Positions 34,003 to 42,094 of a stretch of DNA of 64,000 bases are shown here, in pieces. The notes below the pieces were generated by a model that ran no database searches, had not been told where the DNA came from, and was given only the letters and a program-made list of their open reading frames with translations. This DNA is from Verrucomicrobiaceae bacterium. GTDB taxonomy: Bacteria > Verrucomicrobiota > Verrucomicrobiia > Verrucomicrobiales > Verrucomicrobiaceae. Position numbers and translations under genes: made by a program. The stretch covers positions 496,001-560,000 of the forward strand of contig CANGYJ010000002.1 in the NCBI GenBank assembly GCA_947458455.1. Direction: 5' to 3'. The stretch's first letter is position 1, and every line of letters begins with the position of its first letter.

Positions 34003-34020
34003 GGTGAAGGGCGATGAGGC

Positions 34021-35451
34021 TTACGCGCCGAACTTGATCAGCGGGAACGGATTCGCCTGGGGTTCCATGGCGTATTCGCGGTCCTTGAATTGGCCGGCTT
34101 TCGGGAAGGGGTAATTGCCATCCTTGTCGGCGACGATGGGCGGCGGACCGTCCATGGTGAGGTTTTCCACGCCGGGGGAGAACTCGAAGGGGCTGTTGAT
34201 ATAGTCTTCGTAGGTGATGCGCTGCCCGGTGTGAGCGGCCCAGCGGCCCATGGCGGTGGTGACGCTCGATTTGATGCCACGCTCGACTTCGTTGTATTCC
34301 TTGTCGTCGCTGATGGCCTTCACGAGGTCTTCCCACTCGAGATCGTAGGGGTTTCCTTCTGGCTGCTTGCCGCGCCAGAGGAGGTTTTCACGCTTGGTGA
34401 AGTCCTGCCCGCTGAAGGACATCGCTTTCGAGGGGAAGTGGCCGGCGGTGGAGACGATGGCGCAGCCTTTGGTGCCATGCACCTGGGTGGCGAACTGCGT
34501 GTGGACATTCAACGCCGTGCGGCCTTCGAGGAAGAGCTTCGCGCCGTCTTTGAAGGTGTACTCGCAGGAGTAGTGGTCGAAGTTCTGGTCCACGTTGTCG
34601 CCGCGATCTGTGCGGCCGCCGCTGGCCTGCACCTCGACCGGCCAGTCGTTCTTCATCCAGCAGGCTTCGTCGATGTTGTGGATGTTGAAGTCGCTGAAAC
34701 CACCGCCGGAGGCCCAAAGGAAGCTATGGAAGTTTTTGATCTGCCAGAGCAGCTCGTTCGGATGCGCTTTCGGGTCACGGCGCGGGGTGAAGACGCTGCC
34801 GATGATGCCCTGCATGCGGTAGGCACGCAGCATGAAGAGATCGCCGATCTCACCGCCCTGGATGCGCTCGAAGAGCTCGCCACGCACGCGGCAGTGGCGG
34901 CACATGAGACCGACACCGACCTTCAGGTTCTTCTTTTTGGCCTCTTCGTTCAAAGCGAGCAAGCGACGGGCGGTGGGGCCGTCTGTGCAGATCGGCTTTT
35001 CCATGAAAACGTTCACGCCCTTGTCGATGGCATATTTGTAATGCACCCAGCGGAAGGCCACCGGCGTGGTGAAGATGGCCACGTCACCTTTGCGCAGGCT
35101 GTCGATGGCATGCTTGTAGGCATCAAAGCCGATGAATTTCGCGTCTTCGGACACCGACATGCGGTCCGGGTGCTTCTTCGTGAGGTTTTCAAAGCTGCCG
35201 TCGAGGCGTTCCTTCGAGACATCCGCCATCGCCACGAGGCGCGGCATGCGCTGCTTCACCGTCATGGCATTGCTGGCTGCTCCCGTGCCGCGACCACCGC
35301 AACCGATGAGCGCCGCCTTGATCTCATCACTGCCCGCCGCATGCACATACGGGAGGGAGATGCCGGAGAGCACGGAAAGGCCAGCGGTGGCCTTGGTGGC
35401 GGTTTTCAAAAAGTCACGACGGGAGGCGTTTTCGAGGATGGATGAGTTCAT
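34021..35451 (-). CDS. Tat-exported Gfo/Idh/MocA family oxidoreductase
   Basis: 476 residues. The N-terminus has a twin-arginine signal (ASRRDFLKTATKATAGLSVL, cleavage after VHAA), followed by the Rossmann motif AALIGCGGRGTGAASNA, the domain-typical EKPICTDGPTARRL (E-K-P-x) and a C-terminal alpha/beta domain with FHSFLWASGGGFSDFNIHNIDE, in which the H-N-I-D block supplies catalytic residues. These periplasmic enzymes use a bound NAD(P) to oxidise or rearrange sugars and inositols; PVC bacteria have many. The substrate is unknown. It stands alone, with a strong terminator behind it. Confidence 0.88.
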   Translation of the reverse strand: MNSSILENASRRDFLKTATKATAGLSVLSGISLPYVHAAGSDEIKAALIGCGGRGTGAASNAMTVKQRMPRLVAMADVSKERLDGSFENLTKKHPDRMSVSEDAKFIGFDAYKHAIDSLRKGDVAIFTTPVAFRWVHYKYAIDKGVNVFMEKPICTDGPTARRLLALNEEAKKKNLKVGVGLMCRHCRVRGELFERIQGGEIGDLFMLRAYRMQGIIGSVFTPRRDPKAHPNELLWQIKNFHSFLWASGGGFSDFNIHNIDEACWMKNDWPVEVQASGGRTDRGDNVDQNFDHYSCEYTFKDGAKLFLEGRTALNVHTQFATQVHGTKGCAIVSTAGHFPSKAMSFSGQDFTKRENLLWRGKQPEGNPYDLEWEDLVKAISDDKEYNEVERGIKSSVTTAMGRWAAHTGQRITYEDYINSPFEFSPGVENLTMDGPPPIVADKDGNYPFPKAGQFKDREYAMEPQANPFPLIKFGA

Positions 35452-35505
35452 GGGCTGGAATTAACGGAATGGGAGACGCGGAGTTTACGCAGGATGAAGC
35501 CGAGC

Positions 35506-35625
35506 GGTCAAGGATTCGTCAAAACGGTCAAGCGGTGGTCAAAAGGCCGCATGAGCGGCCCACGCACAAAAAACGCGGACCGTTTCCGGTCCGCGCCTTT
35601 CTTGACTCTTGGACGATGCTTGACC
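35506..35625. repeat. GGTCAAG word repeat surrounding the ilvC terminator
   Basis: GGTCAAG occurs at 35506-35512 and 35526-35532 and, with one change, at 35537-35543. The inverted word CTTGACC lies at 35619-35625 and CTTGAC at 35601-35606. The copies face each other across the ilvC terminator hairpin, so the whole spacer is an imperfect palindrome. Confidence 0.5.
35568..35595 (-). terminator. Rho-independent terminator of ilvC
   Basis: A nine-base-pair stem CGCGGACCG/CGGTCCGCG at 35574-35595 with a TTTC loop, followed on the minus strand by six T residues (A-run 35568-35573). It lies 45 bp after the ilvC stop. A second, weaker hairpin GGCCGC/GCGGCC with four T residues follows at 35541-35560. 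Confidence 0.88.
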
Positions 35626-35639
35626 GTCTGGACGCTCTC

Positions 35640-36668
35640 TTACGAGTAGCTGGCCTGCTGGCCTTTGATGTCGCGCTTCTTGATCCAGGGCATCAGGCTG
35701 CGGAGGCGGGCACCGGTCTTCTCGATCGGGTGTTTCTCGCCTGCTTTGAGCAGCTTGTTGAAGTTCTTGTAGCCGGTTTCGGTCTCTTTGATCCATTCCT
35801 TGGCGAACTTGCCGGTCTGGATGTCTTTGAGAGCGGCTTTCATGCGCTTCTTGACGGACTTGTCGATGATCTTCGGACCGACTTTGACGTCGCCCCACTT
35901 GGCGGTCTCCGAGATGGAGAAACGCATGCCGGCGATGCCGGACTCGTTCATGAGATCGACGATGAGCTTCAATTCGTGCAAGCACTCGAAGTAGGCCATC
36001 TCAGGGCTGTAGCCAGCCTCGGTGAGCACTTCAAAGCCGGCCTGGACGAGGGCGCTAGCGCCGCCGCAAAGCACGGTCTGCTCGCCGAAGAGGTCGGTTT
36101 CAGTTTCTTCCTTGAAGGTGGTTTCGAGCACGCCGCCACGGGTGCCGCCGATGCCGTGCGCCCAGGCGAGAGCGATCTTCTTGGCCTGCTTGTCCGCGTT
36201 CTGATAGATAGCGATGAGGGCAGGGACGCCTTTGCCTTCGGTGTACTGACGGCGGACGATGTGGCCAGGGCCTTTCGGGGCCACCATGATCACGTTCACG
36301 TCCTTCGGCGGGACGACGGTCTTGTAGAGAATGGCGAAGCCGTGGGAGAAGAGGAGCGTTTTGCCCTTGGTGAGGTAGGGGGCGATGTCCTTCTTGTACA
36401 CGCCGCCGATCTTGGTGTCCGGCACGGCGACGAAGATCACGTCGGCGGCCTTCACGGCCTCGGCGGTGTCCATGACCTTCAGGCCCTTTTCCTGGGCCAC
36501 TTCGCGGCTCTTGGAGCCTGGGTAGAGGCCGATGATGACTTTGACGCCGCTCTCTTTGAGGTTCAGGGCGTGGGCGTGGCCTTGGGAGCCGAAGCCGATG
36601 ACGGCGCAAGTCTTGCCTTTAAGGGGGGCGAGGCTCGCGTCTTTTTCAGTGTAGATTTTGGCGGGCAT
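35640..36668 (-). CDS. ilvC: Ketol-acid reductoisomerase
   Basis: 342 residues from the ATG at 36668 ([20 protein letters not shown]), the class I (short) form; the frame upstream is not conserved. The NADP-binding motif [34 protein letters not shown] and the C-terminal metal-binding block [16 protein letters not shown] with [13 protein letters not shown] are all present. It converts acetolactate or acetohydroxybutyrate to the dihydroxy acids in valine, leucine and isoleucine synthesis. It is monocistronic, with its own terminator, and diverges from the haem-binding dehydrogenase gene across 183 bp. Confidence 0.96.
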   Translation of the reverse strand: MPAKIYTEKDASLAPLKGKTCAVIGFGSQGHAHALNLKESGVKVIIGLYPGSKSREVAQEKGLKVMDTAEAVKAADVIFVAVPDTKIGGVYKKDIAPYLTKGKTLLFSHGFAILYKTVVPPKDVNVIMVAPKGPGHIVRRQYTEGKGVPALIAIYQNADKQAKKIALAWAHGIGGTRGGVLETTFKEETETDLFGEQTVLCGGASALVQAGFEVLTEAGYSPEMAYFECLHELKLIVDLMNESGIAGMRFSISETAKWGDVKVGPKIIDKSVKKRMKAALKDIQTGKFAKEWIKETETGYKNFNKLLKAGEKHPIEKTGARLRSLMPWIKKRDIKGQQASYS

Positions 36669-36851
36669 GAGTGTGGTCTGGTTTAAGGGGCGGCGATACT
36701 GGTTCATAGCCCCCGAGGGGTCAACCGGCTTTTTCCCAGCCCTCCGAGGCGCACAAAGCAGTTCTGTGCCTTTCGATAGCGGCATATTCCTCCCACCTTC
36801 ATCCCGCGAGAGAGGGGGTAATACACCCTACACAGCCTGCGTTTTGAAAGC

Positions 36852-39770
36852 ATGCGTCCGTTCCTATTGTCGAGTCTTCTAGGCCTTCCGTGGCTTTCCC
36901 TCGTGGCCTTGGATCTCCCTTCCACACCGCCCGTAGAGCCAAAGAACGCCGAGAAGACCTTCCACGTCCTCGACGGCTTTGAGATGCAGCTCATCGCCGC
37001 CGAGCCGCTCGTCACCGATCCCGTCGCCATCACCTACGATGCCGATGGCCGCGCCTACGTGTGCGAGATGAACGATTACCCCTACACCGACAAGGCCGCG
37101 CACAAGCCCAGTCAGGAAAACCCCACGGATGCCCACATCGGCAAAGTGCGCCTGCTCATCGACACCGATGGCGACGGCACCTTCGACAAGGCCACCGTCT
37201 TCGCCGAGGGCCTCTCCTGGCCCACCGGGGCCGCGTGCTGGAAAGGCGGCCTCTTTGTCACCGCCACGCCCGACGTTTGGTATCTCAAAGACACGAATGA
37301 CGACGGCGTGGCCGATGTGCGGCAAAAGGTCTTCACCGGCTTCAAAAAGCTCAACGTGCAGGCCGTCATGAACAACCCCATCTGGGGCCTCGACCACCGC
37401 ATCTACATCGCCGGTGGCAGCAACGGCGGCGAAATCCAGCGCGTGCCCGGCAGCGAGAGCGTCATGCCGCTATCGAAGGACTTCAAACCGCTGCCCATCA
37501 AGCGAAACGACTTCTCCTTCGACCCCAGCACCGGCGATGTGCGCCTCGAAAGCGGCGGCGCACGCTTTGGCAACACCTTCGATGATTGGGGCAACCGCTT
37601 CCTCTGCAACATCCGCAATCCCTGCCAGCACGTCGTCCTGCCGTATCGCTACCTCGCGCGGAATCCCTACCTCGTCGTCCCCAGCGCCCTGAACGACTGC
37701 GCCGAGGCCGGCGACCAGCTCCCCGTCTGGCGCACCAGCCCCGCCGAGCCCTGGCGCGAGTTCCGCGCGAAGCGTTGGGTGCAGGAAGGCAGCCACCTGC
37801 CAAAAAGCGAACTCGTCGGTGCCGGTGTCGTCACTTCATCGAGCGGCATCACCGTCTATCGCGGCGATGCGTATCCGAAAGAGTATCGCGACTTCGCCTT
37901 CGTCGCCGACGTGGCCGGGAATCTCTTCTACCGCATGAAGCTCGTCCCCGACGGTGTCACCTTCAAAGCCGTGCAGGTCGATGGAAACAAGAACTTCTGC
38001 ACCAGCGACGACCTCTGGTTCCGCCCCGTGAATTTCGTCAACGCCCCCGACGGCTGCCTCCACATCTGCGACATGTATCGCGAAGTCATCGAGCACCCCT
38101 GGAGCATCCCCGACGACATCCACACCGCCGTCGATCTTCTCCGCGGCCGCGACAAAGGCCGTATCTGGCGTTTAGCGCCGAAGAGTGGTGCAGCCGTCCC
38201 GGCTGCTTCATCACAGGCCAGAGGCCTGCACCACACTCCCAAACTCAGCCTCGCGAGCACCACCGACCTCGTCGCCCTCCTCGACCACCCGAACGCTTGG
38301 CACCGCGAAACCGCCCAGCGCTTGCTGTTTGAGCAGGGCCGGCCTGCTAAAAGAGAAACGCCACAACCATTGCTCCAAGATGCTTTTCAACTCGTCGAAA
38401 AGGCCAAAAAACTGCCTGCGCCCGAAACCTTGGCGTTGATGAGCAAGGCCAGCCATGATCCGTGGTTGGGCGCAGCAGTGCTGAGCATGGACCCAGCGCA
38501 TTTGCTGGAGGTTTGCCATCGCGTGATCAAATCGGACCTTGTGGAGGGTCAGCATTGGAACCCCGATTTTTTGCGTCGCCTGGCTTCCATGACCCTCGCA
38601 GCTTCAAAAACGAAAGAGGAAGCAGCCAAACGACTGTCCTTCTTGCTGGCACCGGAAGTGATCAGTATCCCGCTCCTCTCATCCGACGACAAAGGATTGT
38701 ATGTACAAGAGCACAAGCTGCCGCTTTGGTTTCGGTATGGAGATCACCTCATTATGGGCATGCAGGATGGATTGAGGCCCATGGGGCTTCATTTCGGCGA
38801 GACGACTCACCGGGTGGAATTTGAATACATGGCTCAACAACGCCTGAGATTGTTTCGCACTGGCGCGGTCCATAAAGACCGGCTCGAAACGGAACTGCAA
38901 CTCCTCGCCGCCTTGGTGCCAGCCGATCGAATGATGGAAGCCCTCCAACCAATGTTGTCTCCCTGGCGAGAGCTTTTGGAGCAAGAGACAGCTTTAAAGG
39001 TGCTCGCATCCTTGATCAGCGAAAAAGTGGGAGAGTGGATCGTCGAGGCATTGCCAGGTCTGACTCCCGTGGTTCGTGAACAAGCGGTCACCGCCCTCCT
39101 CTCGCGCACGGACCGCATCGCGAAGCTGCTGGATGCCATCGAGGCGAAGAAGATCACGCCCGCGCAGCTCAGCGTCGCCGCGAAGGCGACGCTGGGGCGG
39201 CAGAAGACCCCTGCGCTGGCGGAACGCATCGCGAAGCTCATCGGCGATGGGTCGTCGGCGAACCGGAAGGAGGTCATCGAGAGGTATCTCACGGCGATGC
39301 TGGGAAGTGATGCAGGCACTCCTGCCCGCAATGAGAGCGTGGTTGCGGGCAAGAGTGCCCGCATCACCGGAGACGCCACTCGCGGCTCCAAAATCTACGA
39401 AACGGCCTGCATGGTCTGCCACAAGTTCGCGGACAAGGGCAACGACGTCGGTCCGCACCTCGGCACGATCAAGGCGTGGACGGCCGAGCAGCTCGTCACG
39501 AACATCCTCGACCCGAATCGCGAGGTCTCGCCGAACTTCGCGCTCTACCTCGTCGAAACGAACGACGGTCGTACCCTCAGCGGCCTCATCGCCAGCGAGA
39601 CGGCGGGCAATCTCACCCTCAAACGCGCCGATGGCGGCACGGACACCGTCCTGCGTAGCGAGATCAAATCCCTCACCAGCCCCGGCATCTCCCTCATGCC
39701 CGAAGGTCTCGAAGCCGCGATCACCCCGCAGCAGATGGCGGATCTCATCGCGTACTTGAAAGCGGAGTAG
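36852..39770 (+). CDS. PVC-type haem-binding dehydrogenase-like exported protein
   Basis: 972 residues with a signal peptide (PFLLSSLLGLPWLSLVA). The first 450 residues form the propeller of the 'membrane-bound dehydrogenase' type (TIGR02604-like): FHVLDGFEMQLIAAEPLVTD, YVCEMNDYPY, RLLIDTDGDGTFDKATVFA, VWYLKDTNDDGVAD, ending with RGRDKGRIWRLAP. A HEAT-like helical region follows, then a C-terminal cytochrome c domain (TIGR02603-like) with CMVCH at residues 853-857 and NREVSPNFALY. It is probably a periplasmic sugar or alcohol dehydrogenase-like protein that passes electrons to haem c. Two palindromic repeats lie inside the coding sequence at domain borders (38185-38234 and 39309-39365), both in frame. 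Confidence 0.88.
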   Translation: MRPFLLSSLLGLPWLSLVALDLPSTPPVEPKNAEKTFHVLDGFEMQLIAAEPLVTDPVAITYDADGRAYVCEMNDYPYTDKAAHKPSQENPTDAHIGKVRLLIDTDGDGTFDKATVFAEGLSWPTGAACWKGGLFVTATPDVWYLKDTNDDGVADVRQKVFTGFKKLNVQAVMNNPIWGLDHRIYIAGGSNGGEIQRVPGSESVMPLSKDFKPLPIKRNDFSFDPSTGDVRLESGGARFGNTFDDWGNRFLCNIRNPCQHVVLPYRYLARNPYLVVPSALNDCAEAGDQLPVWRTSPAEPWREFRAKRWVQEGSHLPKSELVGAGVVTSSSGITVYRGDAYPKEYRDFAFVADVAGNLFYRMKLVPDGVTFKAVQVDGNKNFCTSDDLWFRPVNFVNAPDGCLHICDMYREVIEHPWSIPDDIHTAVDLLRGRDKGRIWRLAPKSGAAVPAASSQARGLHHTPKLSLASTTDLVALLDHPNAWHRETAQRLLFEQGRPAKRETPQPLLQDAFQLVEKAKKLPAPETLALMSKASHDPWLGAAVLSMDPAHLLEVCHRVIKSDLVEGQHWNPDFLRRLASMTLAASKTKEEAAKRLSFLLAPEVISIPLLSSDDKGLYVQEHKLPLWFRYGDHLIMGMQDGLRPMGLHFGETTHRVEFEYMAQQRLRLFRTGAVHKDRLETELQLLAALVPADRMMEALQPMLSPWRELLEQETALKVLASLISEKVGEWIVEALPGLTPVVREQAVTALLSRTDRIAKLLDAIEAKKITPAQLSVAAKATLGRQKTPALAERIAKLIGDGSSANRKEVIERYLTAMLGSDAGTPARNESVVAGKSARITGDATRGSKIYETACMVCHKFADKGNDVGPHLGTIKAWTAEQLVTNILDPNREVSPNFALYLVETNDGRTLSGLIASETAGNLTLKRADGGTDTVLRSEIKSLTSPGISLMPEGLEAAITPQQMADLIAYLKAE
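38185..38234. repeat. In-frame palindromic repeat inside the haem-binding dehydrogenase gene
   Basis: GTGGTGCAG at 38185-38193 is inverted as CTGCACCAC at 38226-38234. Inside are two nested hairpins, CAGCCG/CGGCTG and AGGCC/GGCCT. It encodes SGAAVPAASSQARGLHH, a stretch unlike the surrounding conserved sequence, immediately after the propeller domain. Confidence 0.7.
39309..39365. repeat. Second in-frame palindromic repeat in the same gene
   Basis: Two 23-bp arms (39309-39331 and 39343-39365) are inverted copies with two mismatches and an 11-bp loop; words are GATGCRGGCACTC and TGCCCGCAA. It encodes DAGTPARNESVVAGKSARI, just before the cytochrome c domain. Length is compatible with in-frame insertion. 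Confidence 0.75.
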
Positions 39771-39834
39771 TGGAGTGTTGGAGCAATGGAGTGTTGATTG
39801 GCTCTGAACATCACTCCATCACTCCACGACTCCA
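39771..39834. repeat. TGGAGTG word hairpin between dehydrogenase and LolA-like genes
   Basis: A 23-bp arm at 39771-39793 built from TGGAGTG words is inverted at 39812-39834 with a few mismatches. It starts at the base after the dehydrogenase stop codon. It has no T-run and may act as a processing or weak termination hairpin. Confidence 0.7.
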
Positions 39835-39852
39835 ATACCCCGCCTCACCCGC

Positions 39853-40461
39853 ATGATCCGCCTCGTCCTCTCGCTCTGCCTTCTCACGCTTTCCTGCGCG
39901 GCGCAGGGACTGCCGCCGGTCTTTGAAAAGTGGGCGGCGGACCAGAAGACGGTGGGAAACATCCACGTTACCTTTCAGCAGGTGCGCACCACGCCGGCGC
40001 TGAAGGAGCCGATGAAATCCGAAGGCCGCTTTTGGAAGATGCAGGACGGCCGCTTCCGCTGGGAGCTGGGCAGCCCGCCGAGCACGATCATGATCTTCAA
40101 CGGCGAAAAAGCCCTCCTCCAGGAAGGTAAGGACGCCGCGTGGCAGGAGCTGAACCCCGACGACCGCCGCGCCCGCTCCTGGATCAAGTTTCTCAGTGGT
40201 CGGGAGATGGCCACCGCCTCGCTCACGGCCAATTTCAGCGTCAAAGTCACTCAGCAGGAGGCCAAGTTTGCCACGATCACACTCGTTCCAAAGCCGCTGC
40301 TGGTGAAAAAGCATCTGCGGCAGATCGACATGCAGATCGAGCCCGGCGGCAAACGCATGTACCTCCTCCGCATCATCCAAGGAGATGGCTCCACCCTTTC
40401 GATGACCTTTGGCGAGCCCAAGCCAGCGAAGGCCTCCCTTGAGCTGTTTTTGGCGAAGTAA
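39853..40461 (+). CDS. LolA-like outer membrane lipoprotein carrier protein
   Basis: 202 residues with a signal peptide (RLVLSLCLLTLSCAAQG). The mature part has the LolA/LolB fold pattern: VGNIHVTFQQVRTTPALKEP, a GRFWKMQDGRFRWELGSPP strand set (W-x-x-P-x-x-x-R-W-E in classical LolA), FNGEKALLQEG, and a late LVPKPLLVKKHLRQIDMQIE region. In Gram-negative bacteria LolA carries lipoproteins through the periplasm. It is one of several LolA-like paralogues usually found in such genomes, so a specialised role is possible. It is 82 bp behind the dehydrogenase gene, separated by a word hairpin. Confidence 0.8.
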   Translation: MIRLVLSLCLLTLSCAAQGLPPVFEKWAADQKTVGNIHVTFQQVRTTPALKEPMKSEGRFWKMQDGRFRWELGSPPSTIMIFNGEKALLQEGKDAAWQELNPDDRRARSWIKFLSGREMATASLTANFSVKVTQQEAKFATITLVPKPLLVKKHLRQIDMQIEPGGKRMYLLRIIQGDGSTLSMTFGEPKPAKASLELFLAK

Positions 40462-40527
40462 GCCCCCGCTCCGCCGCTAGACAATCCACGGCGCTAGCGT
40501 TAATCCTCGCCCGCACTTCAACCATCC

Positions 40528-41244
40528 ATGAAACCGCTCCATACCTTCGCCGCCCTCCTCGCCCTCACTTTCACCGCCGCCGCTGGCGAGGTGGAAATCT
40601 TCAACGGCAAAGACCTCACCGGCTGGGAAGGCAACAAAGACCTCTGGAGCGTGAAGGACGGCACCATCACCGGCATCACCCCGCCTGACCCCGCCGATCC
40701 GACAAAGGGCATCATCAAGCACAACACCTTCCTCGTCTGGAAAGGCGGCAAAGTGGCCGATTTCGAACTCTCCTTCCAATACCGCATTGAGAAGGGAAAC
40801 TCCGGCGTGCAGTATCGCAGCAAGGAACTCGACCCCGGAGCCTTCGGCCCCATCATCAGCGGCTATCAGGCCGATTTCGAAGCGGGCGACAAATACAGCG
40901 GCATCCTCTATGAAGAGCGTGGTCGCGGCATCCTGGCCCTTCGCGGTGAGAAAAACACCATCAAACCCGGTGCCGATGCCAAGAAGCCCACCGTCGAGAA
41001 AAACGGCACCGTGGGTGACAACGTCGCCATCCAGGCCGCCATCAAAAAGGAAGACTGGAACGAGTATCGCATCGTCGCCAAGGGCAACCATGTGCAGCAC
41101 TTCATCAACGGCATGCAGACCATCGACGTAACCGATGAAGATGCCGCAAATGCGCCCAAGGAAGGCCTGCTGGCCCTCCAGATCCATCAGGGCCCACCGA
41201 TGGTGGTTCAGTTCAAGAACTTCAAACTCGTCGAAACCAAGTAA
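40528..41244 (+). CDS. Exported DUF1080 (3-keto-disaccharide hydrolase domain) protein
   Basis: 238 residues with a signal peptide (FAALLALTFTAAAGEV). The single domain has the DUF1080 pattern: EIFNGKDLTGWEGNKDLWSV, then FELSFQYRIEKGNSGVQYRS (the N-S-G-V/I-x-x-R strand), GYQADFEAGDKYSGILYEE, EDWNEYRIVAKGNHVQHFIN and LLALQIHQGPPMVVQFKNF. The fold is a concanavalin-like sandwich; some members cleave 3-keto-glycosides. This fits with a neighbouring dehydrogenase and with the Gfo/Idh/MocA enzyme upstream, since both families take part in keto-sugar breakdown, but the link is inferred. Confidence 0.9.
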   Translation: MKPLHTFAALLALTFTAAAGEVEIFNGKDLTGWEGNKDLWSVKDGTITGITPPDPADPTKGIIKHNTFLVWKGGKVADFELSFQYRIEKGNSGVQYRSKELDPGAFGPIISGYQADFEAGDKYSGILYEERGRGILALRGEKNTIKPGADAKKPTVEKNGTVGDNVAIQAAIKKEDWNEYRIVAKGNHVQHFINGMQTIDVTDEDAANAPKEGLLALQIHQGPPMVVQFKNFKLVETK

Positions 41245-41258
41245 TCCTCTGCCCTGCC

Positions 41259-41966
41259 ATGCGTCTCCGGCTTCTCCTCGCTCTCCTCGCGGTCTCCATC
41301 ACCTCCGCCGTCGCCGATACGGAATACATCGTCGTCAGCGGCGGTCCGGCGGTGCGGACTTTTGAGGACCTGCGGAAGCCACAGGAGCAGCACGACCGCT
41401 GGTGGGGAAATTTCATCCGCACTGCCCGCGTGCGTATGCAGGAGATTCACAAGACCGCCCCGGCTGGCACGCACATCACCTGGCTGGTGTATCGCGATGG
41501 TTATGTCCGCCGAGGCGCCTCCGAGCGCCAGCCACTCACGCAGAACGTGGAATCCGTGCCCAAGGCCTACCCCTTCATCAAGCTGGTGTGGTTTCGCAGC
41601 ACGGATGAACTCATCCGCTACATCAATGGCGGCATGAGCCGCTGGAGCACCAAAATCTCCGGCTTCGAGTACTTCGGCCACTCGAACAAATTCAGCTTCA
41701 TGTTCGATTACAGCTCGGATGTGTATGCGAACTCCGTCTGCTGGCTCCACCAGGAGGATCTCGGGCGTATCAGCGGCAGCGCCTTCGCTAAAAACGCCTA
41801 CTGCAAGAGCTGGGGCTGCCACACCGCCGAGAGCATGAGCCGCGAGTGGAAACGCCGCACGGGCGTGTGGATGATCGGCGCTCAAGGCAAGACGGACTAC
41901 AGCTACATGCACGAGCGGAACTGGCAGGTGGGACTCTCGTTGGGGTCACGGTGGGTGAACCGGTGA
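41259..41966 (+). CDS. Exported protein with paired His/Cys motif, unknown function
   Basis: 235 residues, starting 15 bp after the DUF1080 stop, so the two are probably co-transcribed. A signal peptide is clear (LRLLLALLAVSITSAVA). The mature part has an alpha/beta look: EYIVVSGGPAVRTFEDLRKP, ITWLVYRDGYVRRG, YPFIKLVWFRSTDELIRYIN, then FEYFGHSNKFSFMF with His141 and AYCKSWGCHTAESMSREWKR with Cys187, ending in VWMIGAQGKTDYS. A buried strand-His and strand-Cys in this order recalls caspase-fold hydrolases, but the usual residues around them (H-G, D/A-C) are absent. I know no family for it. Confidence 0.75.
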   Translation: MRLRLLLALLAVSITSAVADTEYIVVSGGPAVRTFEDLRKPQEQHDRWWGNFIRTARVRMQEIHKTAPAGTHITWLVYRDGYVRRGASERQPLTQNVESVPKAYPFIKLVWFRSTDELIRYINGGMSRWSTKISGFEYFGHSNKFSFMFDYSSDVYANSVCWLHQEDLGRISGSAFAKNAYCKSWGCHTAESMSREWKRRTGVWMIGAQGKTDYSYMHERNWQVGLSLGSRWVNR

Positions 41967-41981
41967 GTTAGAGCGGCAGCA

Positions 41982-42077
41982 GATTGAGGATTGCTGAATG
42001 TCGATTGCTGATTGTTGAGGTGTAATCCACCGCGAAGCGTTGGCACTTCAACAATCAGCCATCCTTGTTCATCAATC
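41982..42077. repeat. GATTGCTGATTG word hairpin between convergent genes
   Basis: TGCTGATTGTTGAGGTG at 42006-42022 is inverted with two mismatches at 42044-42060, with further GATTG/CAATC words on both sides and a 21-bp loop. It fills the 128-bp space between two convergent genes and may terminate both. Confidence 0.7.
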
Positions 42078-42094
42078 CATCAGGCAGGCAAAAC

